A stretch of DNA of 64,000 bases from Palsa-506 sp963709075 (lineage in GTDB: Bacteria; Actinomycetota; Actinomycetes; Streptosporangiales; Streptosporangiaceae). The position numbers and the translations under genes are program-made. Each line of letters begins with the position of its first letter. Within the stretch, counting starts at the first letter, position 1. The notes under the pieces are model-generated. The model did no database searches, was not told the DNA's origin, and saw nothing but the letters and a program-made list of their open reading frames with translations. The DNA lies in assembly GCA_963709075.1 (NCBI GenBank), contig CAVPUY010000008.1, positions 186,001-250,000 of the forward strand, read 5' to 3'. Shown piece after piece: positions 1 through 9,295 of the stretch.

Positions 1-21
1 CAGCCGACGGCCGGCTGCAGC

Positions 22-345
22 TCAGATGAAGTCGGCTAGCTCACGCAGCAGCGCCGACTTCGGCTTCGCGCCGACGATCTCCTTGACGACCTCGCCGCCG
101 GAGAACACGCTGAGCGTCGGGATGTTCCTGATCCCGTATCGCTGCGAGACTACCGGGTTCTCGTCCACGTTCAGCTTGACCACGGCGATCTTGTCGGCGT
201 GCTCGGTAGCGATCTCCTCGAGAACCGGGGCGACCTGACGGCACGGACCGCACCACTCGGCCCAGTAGTCCACGATGACCGGCTTCTCGCTCTTCAGTAC
301 ATCGAGCTCGAAGCTCGCGTCGGTCACTTTCTTAGTTGCGCCCAC
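22..345 (-). CDS. trxA: Thioredoxin
   Basis: A 107-residue single-domain thioredoxin, the usual family length. The redox-active WCGPC motif is at residues 31-35, and the cis-proline segment NIPTL follows about 40 residues later. It is a cytoplasmic dithiol reductant recharged by the thioredoxin reductase encoded 55 bp upstream on the same strand. The start is GTG at 345, preceded by an AAGGAAG ribosome site. The gene closes a leftward run (murJ, pseudokinase, sigma, anti-sigma, trxB, trxA) that is conserved near oriC in Actinomycetota. Confidence 0.97.
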   Translation of the reverse strand: MGATKKVTDASFELDVLKSEKPVIVDYWAEWCGPCRQVAPVLEEIATEHADKIAVVKLNVDENPVVSQRYGIRNIPTLSVFSGGEVVKEIVGAKPKSALLRELADFI

Positions 346-400
346 GATGCGGACTTCCTTTCGTCATAGCTAAGCGATGTGAATTCTCCGGACCACGGCT

Positions 401-1333
401 TCAGGACTCGTTGTCGGCCAGCCAGCGCTCAGCGTCCAGAGCGGCCGCGCAGCCGGTGCCGGCGGCCGTGACCGCCTGGCGGTAGGTATGGTCCACAACG
501 TCCCCGGCCGCGAATACGCCGTCGATGGCTGTCCGCGTGGACGGCTGCTCCACCAGCAGGTATCCCTCCTCGTCGGCCGCAAGTACCTCGGTGAACAGCT
601 CGCTGCGCGGGTCGTGGCCGATCGCCACGAAGATGCCGCTTACCTCAAGCGTGCCCTCCTCGCCGGTCTTGACGTTGCGGAGCTTCAGCCCGGTCACCCG
701 GTCCTCGCCGACTACCTCGGTGACCTCGCTGTCCCAGGCGAACCGGATCTTCGGGTTCGCCAGCGCGCGATCCTGCATGATCTTCGAGGCGCGCAGCGCG
801 TCGCGACGGTGGATAACCGTGACCGAGCGCGCGAATCGGGTCAGGAAGGTGGCCTCCTCCATCGCCGAGTCACCGCCGCCGACCACCGCGATGTCCTGCT
901 CACGGAAGAAGAAGCCGTCACAGGTAGCGCACCAGGACACGCCGTGGCCGGAAAGCCGTTTCTCGCCGGGGATACCGAGCTCGCGGTAGCTCGAGCCGGT
1001 CGCGATGATCACCGTCTTGGCCAGGAACGTGTCGCCGCCGACCCGGACCACCTTCGGGCTGGCCGTCAGGTCGACCTCGGTCACGTCGTCGGGGACGAGT
1101 TCCGCGCCGAAGCGCTCGGCCTGCTTGCGGATCGCGTCCATCAGGTCGGGCCCGAGCACGCCGTCGGGGAAGCCGGGGAAATTCTCCACATCGGTGGTGT
1201 TCATCAGGGCGCCGCCCGAGGTCACCGAGCCCTCGAAGACCAGCGGGTTCAGCCGCGCCCGTGCCGCGTACAAGGCGGCGGTGTACCCGGCGGGCCCGGA
1301 CCCGATGATGATGACATCCCGAACCTCGGTCAC
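401..1333 (-). CDS. trxB: Thioredoxin-disulfide reductase
   Basis: A 310-residue NADPH-dependent flavoprotein that reduces thioredoxin. Visible motifs are the N-terminal FAD fold GSGPAGYTAA, the redox-active CATC within SWCATCDG, the NADPH fold VGGGDSAMEEA, and the C-terminal FAD contact GVFAAGDV. The GTG start at 1333 has a GAGGGGC ribosome site. The reading frame stays open far upstream through the anti-sigma gene, but that extension has no homology character and was discarded. It forms a redox pair with trxA and lies directly after an ECF sigma/anti-sigma pair, an arrangement typical of SigM-type envelope and disulfide stress loci. Confidence 0.97.
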   Translation of the reverse strand: MTEVRDVIIIGSGPAGYTAALYAARARLNPLVFEGSVTSGGALMNTTDVENFPGFPDGVLGPDLMDAIRKQAERFGAELVPDDVTEVDLTASPKVVRVGGDTFLAKTVIIATGSSYRELGIPGEKRLSGHGVSWCATCDGFFFREQDIAVVGGGDSAMEEATFLTRFARSVTVIHRRDALRASKIMQDRALANPKIRFAWDSEVTEVVGEDRVTGLKLRNVKTGEEGTLEVSGIFVAIGHDPRSELFTEVLAADEEGYLLVEQPSTRTAIDGVFAAGDVVDHTYRQAVTAAGTGCAAALDAERWLADNES

Positions 1334-1404
1334 GTCTTGCCCCTCTTTCTTTGCACCGGCGTCAACCGATCTTAGGGCCCGGAGATTCCCGCCTGACCGG
1401 GAAC

Positions 1405-2397
1405 TCAGCCGGTGCTTGGCAGGCTTGCCTCGGTGACCAGATCGCTGTTCGAAGCCGAGCAGCCGGGCCCGACGACGAATACCCGCGACCCGCTGGTGCC
1501 GCCTGCGCCGCCCGCGACCACGATGACCGTCGCCGGCTTGCCCTGATAGCTGTCCACGTCGACGAGCAGTACGGTGCGGCCGGCCGAGATCCTGGTCAGG
1601 CACCCTTGCAGGGCGCTGACCGGCAGGCCGGCGAATGATCGCGGTGCATGACCGCCGGTGCCCGGCGCGTGCTGGGTACCGTGGCCGCTGCTGGTGTCGG
1701 GACCCGCGGTCGCGGGCAGGTTGAAGGTCGAGCGCCGCAGCGCGCCGGCGGCCTGTGACCCGAGTCGCTGCCGGGAGAAGTCCGTCCCGGTCGAAACCGG
1801 CGTGATACTGGCCGCGTGCCCGGCCGGGCCATAATGCAGCGCCGGGCCGCTGAGCCTGGACGGCGTGCGCGGCGCGGGCGCGGCGATGCTGCCTGCCGAG
1901 CTGGAGCCAGCCCCCGTCTGGCCGGCCCCGCCAAGCTGGCTGACCGCGTATACGCCGCCGCCGATCGCGGCGGCCGCGGTCGCGACGCCGAGCGCGCGTA
2001 CCGCGAGCTGAGACCTGAGCTCGGGCCGCCGCCAGCGGCGCGCGCCGCCTGCCCGATCGGCGGCGTGCCGCGAGTGGCGGCGCTGGCCAGGCTCGGCGGG
2101 CTCGGCGGCCTGCCCCGGCGTTCCCGTCCGGGCCATGTTCCCGGCCGCCGCCGTGCTGGCCGCCGCCGTGCTGGCCGCCTCGGCCATGATCGCGGCCTGG
2201 ATCCTGGCCGTGACCTGGTCTGGCATGGCCGGGGCTGGGGCGCTGGCCAGCAGCACGGTGACCTCGGCGAGATCGGCCTGCAGCGCCGTGCAGCGCGGGC
2301 AGCCGGCCAGGTGAGCCCGGACTCGCGCGGATTTCCGGCTGCCGAGATCCCCCTCGCGGTACCGCGCGAGATCCTCCGCGCCGATGTGCCGGGTCAT
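1405..2397 (-). CDS. Zinc-finger anti-sigma factor, membrane-anchored
   Basis: A 330-residue protein. The N-terminal anti-sigma zinc-finger motif is H-x3-C-x2-C (HLAGCPRC, near residues 30-37). An Ala/Gly-rich linker leads to one membrane segment at roughly residues 130-150, then an extracytoplasmic region containing two cysteines. Its ATG overlaps the sigma-factor stop codon by 4 bp, so the pair is translationally coupled. By family knowledge it binds and holds the partner sigma factor inactive until stress. It is longer than a minimal ZAS protein, and the outer domain is unassigned. Neighbourhood matches the sigM-rsmA locus of mycobacteria and streptomycetes. Confidence 0.88.
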   Translation of the reverse strand: MTRHIGAEDLARYREGDLGSRKSARVRAHLAGCPRCTALQADLAEVTVLLASAPAPAMPDQVTARIQAAIMAEAASTAAASTAAAGNMARTGTPGQAAEPAEPGQRRHSRHAADRAGGARRWRRPELRSQLAVRALGVATAAAAIGGGVYAVSQLGGAGQTGAGSSSAGSIAAPAPRTPSRLSGPALHYGPAGHAASITPVSTGTDFSRQRLGSQAAGALRRSTFNLPATAGPDTSSGHGTQHAPGTGGHAPRSFAGLPVSALQGCLTRISAGRTVLLVDVDSYQGKPATVIVVAGGAGGTSGSRVFVVGPGCSASNSDLVTEASLPSTG

Positions 2398-3183
2398 GGC
2401 TGGTCGTCACCCCCTCGCTGCGCAGGTGAGACGTTTCCGGCGGCCGATCGGTTCCCTGCAGTCGGGGCAGCCGCCCTGCGGAGGTGGGCGAGACGGGGCA
2501 GCAGCCTGGCCCGGCCCCTGGCGCAGCGGCTCTTGACGGTACCCGGGGAGATGCCAAGAATCTCCGCCGCGTCGGCCACCGGGTAGCCGAGCATGTCCAC
2601 GAGCACGAGCGCCGCCTGCTGGTCGGCAGGCAGCGTCCGGAGCGCTGCCTTGACATCGATGGTGGTGTCGCTGGCCGACGACGGATCCGGGATCGCTCGT
2701 CCCAGCGCAAGATTGTCCAGCGTCCGCTCGTCGGTGCTGCCTGCGGCCGGCCGCGCCGCCTTGCGGCGCAGCCGGTCGAGGCAGGCGTTGACCACGATCC
2801 GGTGCAGCCAGGTCGTGACGGCCGACTCGCCGCGGAAGCTGCCGGCCCGCCGGAAGGCCGAGATCATCGCTTCCTGCAGCGCGTCAGCGGCGTCCTCCGG
2901 ATCCGCGAGGGTGCGCACTGCCACCGCCCAGAGCCGCTCCCGGTGACGCAGGAACAGCTGGCTGAATGCGTCCGGGTCGCCGTTGACGTGCCGCCGGAGA
3001 AGCTCGGCATCGGAAGGCTGGGCCTCCGGCGCTACGCCGCGGGCCGACCGGGAGTGCTCCGCCTGCGGGCCGGCCGCATCGTGCGGTTCCGTCGCCGTCC
3101 TCCCCTCGGCATCGGCGGGCGGCCGCTGCCCGGCCGGGCTGGCCTGCCTCCCGATGGCCTGGCCGGCCCTCGGCCGCGGGCAC
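2394..3183 (-). CDS. sigM: ECF RNA polymerase sigma factor, SigM-like (start unresolved)
   Basis: Sigma region 2 (ERLWAVAVRTL, then DPEDAADALQEAM) and region 4 (LPADQQAALVLVDMLGYPVADAAEIL, then a helix-turn-helix with GTVKSRCARGRARL) are clear. The first in-frame GTG, at 2924, would cut off half of region 2. Translation upstream of it is clearly genuine, including AELLRRHV and DPDAFSQLF. However, I find no ATG, GTG or TTG in that frame back to the stop at 3201. Either there is a frameshift between about 2930 and 3183 (GTG at 3183 is in another frame) or a non-canonical start. It directs RNA polymerase to stress genes and is held by the downstream anti-sigma factor. Confidence 0.88.
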
Positions 3184-3186
3184 CGA

Positions 3187-4722
3187 TCAGCTAGAGCCCG
3201 TCATGTTGATGTTGAAGATCTCGGCCTCGTATTGGCCCTTCGGCCCGCCCGCCTCCGGCGGCAGGCGGGTGAACCAGATGAGCACGTATCGCCCGGTTGC
3301 GGCGGAGCTGGCCGAGAACGTGTGCAATCCTCCGGCCAGGTTGCTCGCCTGCGCCACGGTCTTGAACGAGCCGAGCGAGGACTGGGTCCGGCTGCCGTTG
3401 TTGCCCACCTCGATCGCGACGTCCGCCCCGGACGTAGGCCCGAACTCGATGGCGACCGAGCTCAGCCTGACCTGCTTGCCCATGTCAAGGATCAGCCCGG
3501 AGCCCGTCTTGAGGCCGCCGAACACCGGGTTGTTGAGGTAGAACTGCGTCTGCCACGCGGTATCCGGCTTGCCGTCGATGGCGAAGCCAGCGTTGGCGCT
3601 CGTTTCGTCGAACCCGCGCGCTCGCCGCGGGGTAAGGACCGTGACGGACGCGCTCGCCGACGGCCGCGCCGAGGCACCGTGGCTGCTGTGCCGGACGGCC
3701 GGGTGCCCTGGCCTGAGCGCAAGCGCCGCCGCGGTCACCGCGGCGACGACGACAAGGACAACCACGGTCACGACGCCGACCTTGATCCTTGACACCGGCG
3801 GGCGGCCGCCGGGCCCTGGGTGCCTGGGCCGGTCACGCTGGCCGGCCGCGACCCCGTTGTGCGGCCAGTACTCGCCGTCCCCGGCACCCATCGGGCCGGT
3901 CTCACCGAACGCCAGGGCCCGGGCCGGCGGCCTCGGCGGGGCGGCCTTGGGCGGCGGGGCAGGCGGAATGGCCGCCGCCAGCGCGCCGGCCAGCTGCCCG
4001 GGCGTGGTCAGGGCCTGCCCGCCCCGGCGTTCCTGCTGGAACAACGCCCGGCAGGTGATGTCATCGAGAGCCGTCGGGACGCCGGCCCGCACTTGCCGCG
4101 GGCTGCGGGGCTGCCCGTCAGCCATCGGGGCGGTGGGCAGCATGCTGCTGTCCGGGCCCGGCCATAGGCCGGTCAGCGCAGCGTAGAGCAGCCTCGCCAG
4201 CCCGCGGGTGTCGGCTAGCGCAGGGTCGTCCGCGGTCGCACCGGCCAGCGCGGCGTCAATGCCGAGGCCGACGATCTTGACTCCGCCGCCCTGGGTCCAG
4301 CGGAGCGATCCGGGAACCAGGCAAAGATGCGCAAGCCCGGCGGCATGCGCCACGGAGAGCGCGGCCGCGGCCTCGGCGACGATCTGCGCGCCGCGGGAGG
4401 ATTCGAGCGGTCCGGCGGCGAGCAGGTCGTCGAGCGGCTCGCCGGCCGCCCATTCCATCACGATGTAGGCGCGGTCCCAGTCATCCTCGACGTCGAACAC
4501 CTGGGTAAGGCGGGCGTCCGACAGCCTGCTGGCAGCCCGCGCTGCCGTCACCACTTCCCGGATCCGGGGGTAGCCGGGCGCGAAGGTGAAGACGGTGACG
4601 GCCCGGGCGAGGATCTCGTCAATGGCTTTCCACGCAGCCCAGCCACCAGCTGCGGCGATCCGGTCCTCGAGCCGATAGCGGCCGCCGAGCCGGGTGCCAG
4701 GCTCAGAGATGAACGTGCTCAT
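3187..4722 (-). CDS. Membrane pseudokinase with extracellular discoidin-like domain (MurJ partner)
   Basis: A 511-residue protein. Residues 1-270 follow a Ser/Thr kinase fold, but the catalytic signature is gone. The VAIK-lysine strand reads AVTVFTF, the HRD loop reads HLCLVPGSL without the aspartate, and the DFG position reads GLG. A Pro-rich linker and a single membrane helix (VGVVTVVVLVVVAAV) follow. The C-terminal 150 residues resemble an F5/8 type C carbohydrate-binding fold. In mycobacteria the same kinase-like and outer domains are fused to MviN/MurJ (Rv3910) and the phosphorylated pseudokinase recruits FhaA. Here it is a separate gene directly after murJ. Role is inferred: control of lipid II export. 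Confidence 0.85.
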   Translation of the reverse strand: MSTFISEPGTRLGGRYRLEDRIAAAGGWAAWKAIDEILARAVTVFTFAPGYPRIREVVTAARAASRLSDARLTQVFDVEDDWDRAYIVMEWAAGEPLDDLLAAGPLESSRGAQIVAEAAAALSVAHAAGLAHLCLVPGSLRWTQGGGVKIVGLGIDAALAGATADDPALADTRGLARLLYAALTGLWPGPDSSMLPTAPMADGQPRSPRQVRAGVPTALDDITCRALFQQERRGGQALTTPGQLAGALAAAIPPAPPPKAAPPRPPARALAFGETGPMGAGDGEYWPHNGVAAGQRDRPRHPGPGGRPPVSRIKVGVVTVVVLVVVAAVTAAALALRPGHPAVRHSSHGASARPSASASVTVLTPRRARGFDETSANAGFAIDGKPDTAWQTQFYLNNPVFGGLKTGSGLILDMGKQVRLSSVAIEFGPTSGADVAIEVGNNGSRTQSSLGSFKTVAQASNLAGGLHTFSASSAATGRYVLIWFTRLPPEAGGPKGQYEAEIFNINMTGSS

Positions 4723-4898
4723 ATCGTCCCATCAAGAGCGGGCCAGGCCCTCGACCTCCTTCCGAGCCTCATGCAGTCAGCCGGGCGGGGCTTACATCAT
4801 GGCGCTGGACAACATGCTAAGGGGCCGATGGCGATCCCAGCGGTCCGCGCACCCTACCATCGCAAACCGTTACCTCCGAGAGACGTCGGGGCGAACCG

Positions 4899-6653
4899 TC
4901 AGCCGCGCAGCCTGGCGGTGACCGTCGAGCTGAGATCGGTCAGCTCGGCGACGCCGAACGCCTTCGCGAACAGCACGTATAGCAGCAGCGCGCCGCTTCC
5001 GCTCAGCACGACGGTGAGCAGTGCGGCCAGCGTCCCGGCCGGCACCACCGCGCCGATCATGACGGTTACGGCGGCAGCGAAGATGACGCACGGGATGGCG
5101 GCAACGTGCATCTTGACCAGGCTGATGCCGATCCGCCTGCCATCGAGCCCGCCGATCCGCCTGCTCAGGATCCACCAGCCCGCGACCGCGCCGACCAGGT
5201 TGGCCGCGCCGAATCCGGCGCCCAGGCCCGCGACCACGTGCGCGGGTGGCAGCACGGCCAGGGCGATGAGGTTGGCGGTGATGTTCACGGCCATCGTCAG
5301 CAGGCCGATCAGCGCCGGGGTGCGGCTGTCGTGCAGGGCGTAAAACACCCGGAGCAGCAGCTGGAACAGCATGTAAGGGGCCAGGCCGAGGGAGAACACG
5401 GCGAACACGTAACCCAGGTACCGCGCGTCGGCGTACGACATGCTGCCGTAGCCGAGCAGCACCTCGGCGAGCGGCGGGCCCAGGATGGCCAGGACCACTG
5501 CCGCGGGCACGACGATCACCGATGACAGCCTGACGCCTGTCGAGAAGTCGCCGCTGACCAGGTCATACTTGCGATCGGCTGCATGCGCGCTCATCCTCGG
5601 CAGCAACGCCGTGATCACCGAGATGCCTACGATCGCGTACGGCAGCTGGAAGAGCAGCCAGGCATAGCTGTAGTCGGTATATCCCGAACCGTGCAGGTGG
5701 TGCGCGCGCACCGCGGCCTCGTTGGCCACTCTCGTGGTGACCAGGAAGGCAACCTGCGTGGTGGCGACGTAGCCGAACATCCAGCCGGCCATCCGCTGGA
5801 TCTCGGCCACCTCGGCTCGCCGGAAGTCGAATCTGGGGCGCCAGCGGAAGCCCACCCTGCGCAGCGCCGGGATCAGCGCCGCGGTCTGCGCGATGATGCC
5901 CAGCGTGGTGCCGATGCCGAGCAGCTGAACCTGGCCTGGCGAGATCGTGGCCGTGTTCAGGTTCAGGCCCGCGGTGGCCATGAACAGCAGGCCGACGGCG
6001 ATGACCACCACGTTGTTGACGACCGGCGTCCACATCGGGGCGGCGAAGTGCCCGCGCGCGTTCAGTATCGCCCCGGCCAGCGAGCTCACGCCGTAGAAGA
6101 AGATCTGCGGGATGAAGAAATACGCGAACACCACCATGACGGACCGCTCTGACCCGTGCACGGACGCGGCGTACAGCTCGACCAGCGGCCCGGCCGCCAG
6201 CGTCGCCACCAGCGTGATGGCGCCGAGCGCCACCGCGCCGAGCGTGAACATCCGCTGGTCATACGCCTGGCCCCGGTCCGCGTCCCGCTTCGCGGCGCTG
6301 ACAAGCAGCGGAACCACGACGCTGGTCAGGATGCCGCCGAGGGCCAGGCTGTAGACCACGTTCGGCAGCGTGTTGGCGTTGTTGTACGCGTCGGCCAGGG
6401 TGCCGGCGCCAAGCGCGTAGCCGAACACCGCCGTCCGCATGAATCCGGTGACACGTGATGCCAGCGTGCCGACGGCCATGACGCCGCTGGACCTGACCAG
6501 GCTGACGTCCTCCGCGGATGCCGGGCGTTCGCCCGCTGCCACCGCCGCCTCCAGCCCGGCGGTCTCCAGCCCGGCAGGCTCCAGCCCGGCCGACTCCGGG
6601 CCGCTGCCGCTGTCAGCGGCGGTCGGTCCGGCCGGGGGCGCTGGCGTACTCAT
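4899..6653 (-). CDS. murJ: Lipid II flippase MurJ/MviN
   Basis: A 584-residue polytopic membrane protein of the MOP superfamily with about 14 hydrophobic helices. Conserved N-terminal segments include SRVTGFMRTAVFGYALG and the ADAYNNANTLPN loop. It moves the peptidoglycan precursor lipid II across the membrane. I chose the ATG at 6653 because GGAGGA lies 5 bases upstream; an earlier ATG at 6680 lacks a good site. The start overlaps the end of the DUF6049 gene by about 40 bp, suggesting coupled expression. The N-terminal 50 residues are a low-complexity Gly/Leu/Glu/Ala repeat (AGLEPAGLETAGLEAA). Confidence 0.95.
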   Translation of the reverse strand: MSTPAPPAGPTAADSGSGPESAGLEPAGLETAGLEAAVAAGERPASAEDVSLVRSSGVMAVGTLASRVTGFMRTAVFGYALGAGTLADAYNNANTLPNVVYSLALGGILTSVVVPLLVSAAKRDADRGQAYDQRMFTLGAVALGAITLVATLAAGPLVELYAASVHGSERSVMVVFAYFFIPQIFFYGVSSLAGAILNARGHFAAPMWTPVVNNVVVIAVGLLFMATAGLNLNTATISPGQVQLLGIGTTLGIIAQTAALIPALRRVGFRWRPRFDFRRAEVAEIQRMAGWMFGYVATTQVAFLVTTRVANEAAVRAHHLHGSGYTDYSYAWLLFQLPYAIVGISVITALLPRMSAHAADRKYDLVSGDFSTGVRLSSVIVVPAAVVLAILGPPLAEVLLGYGSMSYADARYLGYVFAVFSLGLAPYMLFQLLLRVFYALHDSRTPALIGLLTMAVNITANLIALAVLPPAHVVAGLGAGFGAANLVGAVAGWWILSRRIGGLDGRRIGISLVKMHVAAIPCVIFAAAVTVMIGAVVPAGTLAALLTVVLSGSGALLLYVLFAKAFGVAELTDLSSTVTARLRG

Positions 6654-8994
6654 CCGGGTCCTCCGGTGGATGCTTGACATCGGCGCGGTCAGTCACGACG
6701 TTATCGGCTCTTTCGGCAACGCCGGGCGGATCCGCAGCCTCCGCGCCGCCCGGAGCCTGGCCGTCGTCGTCCGGCGCGGCCCCGTCGTCGTCCGGGGCGG
6801 GCTGCTCGCCCCCGCCGCGGGTGAATGCCCGGCGGGCGGAGGTGATCACGAACACGCCGAGTGCGGCGCCGATGATCACCAGCGCGAGCGTCCCGAAGTG
6901 GGTGGCCTGGACGGTAATCGTCACCGGCCGCCCCGGCAGCGGCGCGCCGTCGCGCGTGCGCAGGCTGGCCGGCAGCGGCGCGCCGACGGGCGTGCGCAGG
7001 CTCAGCCTGATCGTGGTCGACCCCACGGTGGCGGCTCGGACATGCAGTTTCAGCGTCACGTCGGCGCCGCCGGCACCAGCTTTTCCGGAGGCGGGTTGCT
7101 GACGGTTATCCGTTCGTCTCTGGGGACGGTCACCCGGACCCTGACCAGGACCGGGTAAGGCAGGGTATTGGAGATGGACACCGGCAGGGTGCCGGACAGG
7201 CCGCCCAGCGTGACCCGGTCCGGCCCGACCAGCGTTACCGAGCTTTCCTGGCCGGACACGTAAGCCGAGATCCGGGCGAGCCGGGTCCGCGCCTGCCGGG
7301 CCCGCGCCCCGCCGCCCCGCCACTCCGATGACTCCACGGCCATGATCGCGTTGCTCAGCGCCTGGTCCGGCCGCACCCGGATGGCCTGCAGCACCGCGGC
7401 GTCGCGGTCCAGCTGCTTGACCTTGCGGAGCAGCGTCCTGCCGAGCTCGGCCTTGTTGGGCACCTGCCGGAGCTTGCGATGTACCTGACCCTGGCCAGGA
7501 TCGTCCGCGGCCAGCCGGGACAGGCCGACCGGCCGGAGCCAGGGGGCGCTGGCGGTGTCCGCGAGCAGGGCACTGGCGAGGCCGGGCGGCGGCGCCCACT
7601 GCCGCGGCGGCGCGACCACGATGGAACGGACCAGGGACGGCCGCTCGGCGGCGATCATGGCGGTCTCGGCCAGGAAGCGCTGCGCCACGGCGAAGGAGGC
7701 GCCGGGCCGCGCCTGGCCATGACTGGCGGTGCCGAGCAGCAAGGTGAGCGTGTCATCGGCCAGCAGGACGTGCGTTCTCGGCCCCACCCCGGACGGGGTC
7801 GTCGTCACCGCGCTCGGGGTGAAGTTCTGGCTGGTCGAGGGCGGCATCGTCGAGCTGTCGAGCACCACGGTGTCGATCCCCTGGACGGCGAGGCTGTTCA
7901 GCACGCCATAGCCGGCGATCCCGTCGGCCGGCCACGCCAGGGCGGCCAGCTGCGCGTCCGGCCCGGGTGCCGGGCCGGGCCGGCGGGCTGAAGTTCCTGC
8001 CCAGGATCCGGCCGGCCGTCGAGCGGCCGGCCGCGGAACGCGCTGGCCAGGTCGTCATCCATGCCGTGCCGGGACAGGGCAGCGACGTCGACGTCCGCGT
8101 AGGGGGTGACGAAGACGGGCTGGCCGGCGGTGGCAGCCCGCAGGCTGGCGAGCCAGCCCTGCGCGGCCCTGCTGGCCGGGCTCTTCCTGGCGCCCGTGCA
8201 GTCGGCGCTTGCTCCGTACCGATACGGGCTGGACATGATCTGCGCGCTGGACAGCAGGGCTGGGTCGATCGCCCAGGTCAGGTGGGCGCTGGCGGCATAG
8301 GCCCGGCCGGCGGCGAGCAGCCCGGCCAGCCGGCCGCCGGCGCCGAGGCTGGCAGCCAGGTTGTTGGTCAGCACCCCCGGGCACGGGGTCTGCTGCGGCT
8401 TGCCAATCAGCGGCCAGATCCAGGCGATGTGCTGGGGATGCCGGCGCACCGGGTTGAGTGCCCGCTTAGCGGGCCAGAACACCAGGAATGTCCGGTTGGT
8501 CGCCAGCGCCGCGCCGGTGCCGCTGTCAGCCTCGGCCGCAAGCGGGTAGACGCCGAAGCTGGTCTGGCCAAGCTGGCCGGCCGACAGGCGGATCGACCAG
8601 GTGGCCGTCGTATGCGGGGCGAGCGTGCCCGGTACGGCGGCCGCCGCCCCCGGCACCGGGGAGTCCGCCGCGGTAGTCGTGCCGTCGGCGTAAACCTGCA
8701 GCCCGTCCCTGCTGGTGAACGCGGTGCGTGAGGACCGGAGCCGCACGGTCATGCCGGTGATCGGGGCACGGGACGTGTTCGTGACCGATCCGGCGACCGT
8801 CACCGGCTTGCCCGGCGTCAGGTAGGCAGGGCTGATCGACTTGATCGTGAGCGAGACGGGCGGCGCGCCGCTAGCTGCCGCGCGCCGCCGGCCACAGCCG
8901 CCGCTGCCGGGGCGGAGGCGGCGAACGCGAGGGCCGCGGGAGCGATGGCCATCGCGATGGCGATGGCGGCCCCGGTCCTTGCTGGCCGCCTCAC
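6613..8994 (-). CDS. DUF6049-type secreted/membrane protein, broken into several frames
   Basis: One long protein split over at least four frame changes (near 8880, 8030, 7985 and 7070). In order it has a signal peptide from GTG 8994 (AIAIAMAIAPAALAFAASAPA), an immunoglobulin-like region (SLTIKSISPAYLTPGK), a central domain with repeated Ala/Leu helices, a second beta-rich region, and a C-terminal membrane helix (FGTLALVIIGAALGVFVI) with an acidic tail. This architecture and its place upstream of murJ fit the DUF6049 family of actinobacteria. Function is unknown. The breaks lie in GC-rich runs, and flanking homology resumes cleanly, so sequence error is more likely than decay. Confidence 0.72.
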
Positions 8995-9295
8995 CTGGCC
9001 TCCGAGCGTCCGAGGGCGGCGCCGCCCGGTGCCGGGGAGCGCGGGCCGGGCGGCGCCGCGCGGCCGCCGGGCGGCCTGGCTGGCACCAGGTCGGCCGGAA
9101 GCAGGCGCGGCGCGGGCGGGGCATGGCGGAAATGCTATTGCGCTCCGCCGGGTGCGCGCGGCCAGGCCGAGGGCGGGCGATTCCAGCCGCCGCGGCCGGC
9201 CTGGGTGGCTGGCAGTATCGCGGCGCGCAGGCTGAGAACGTCCTTCGAACGTCCTTCACGGGTTCCTCCGGGCTCCCCGGGTTTCCCTAGTTTAC
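8995..9295. other. Intergenic region between divergent DUF6049 gene and cca
   Basis: About 300 bases between two divergent genes, extremely GC-rich on the left and less so near 9270-9295. It presumably contains both promoters, but I cannot point to a convincing -10/-35 pair. Many actinobacteria carry a NUDIX hydrolase gene at this spot; I see no trace of one here. Confidence 0.4.

Noticed and set aside
401..2710. A 769-residue leftward frame covering trxB and the sequence opposite the anti-sigma region
   Set aside because: Only the part from GTG 1333 is thioredoxin reductase. Upstream text is Arg/Gly/Pro-rich noise in the wrong frame of the anti-sigma and sigma genes.
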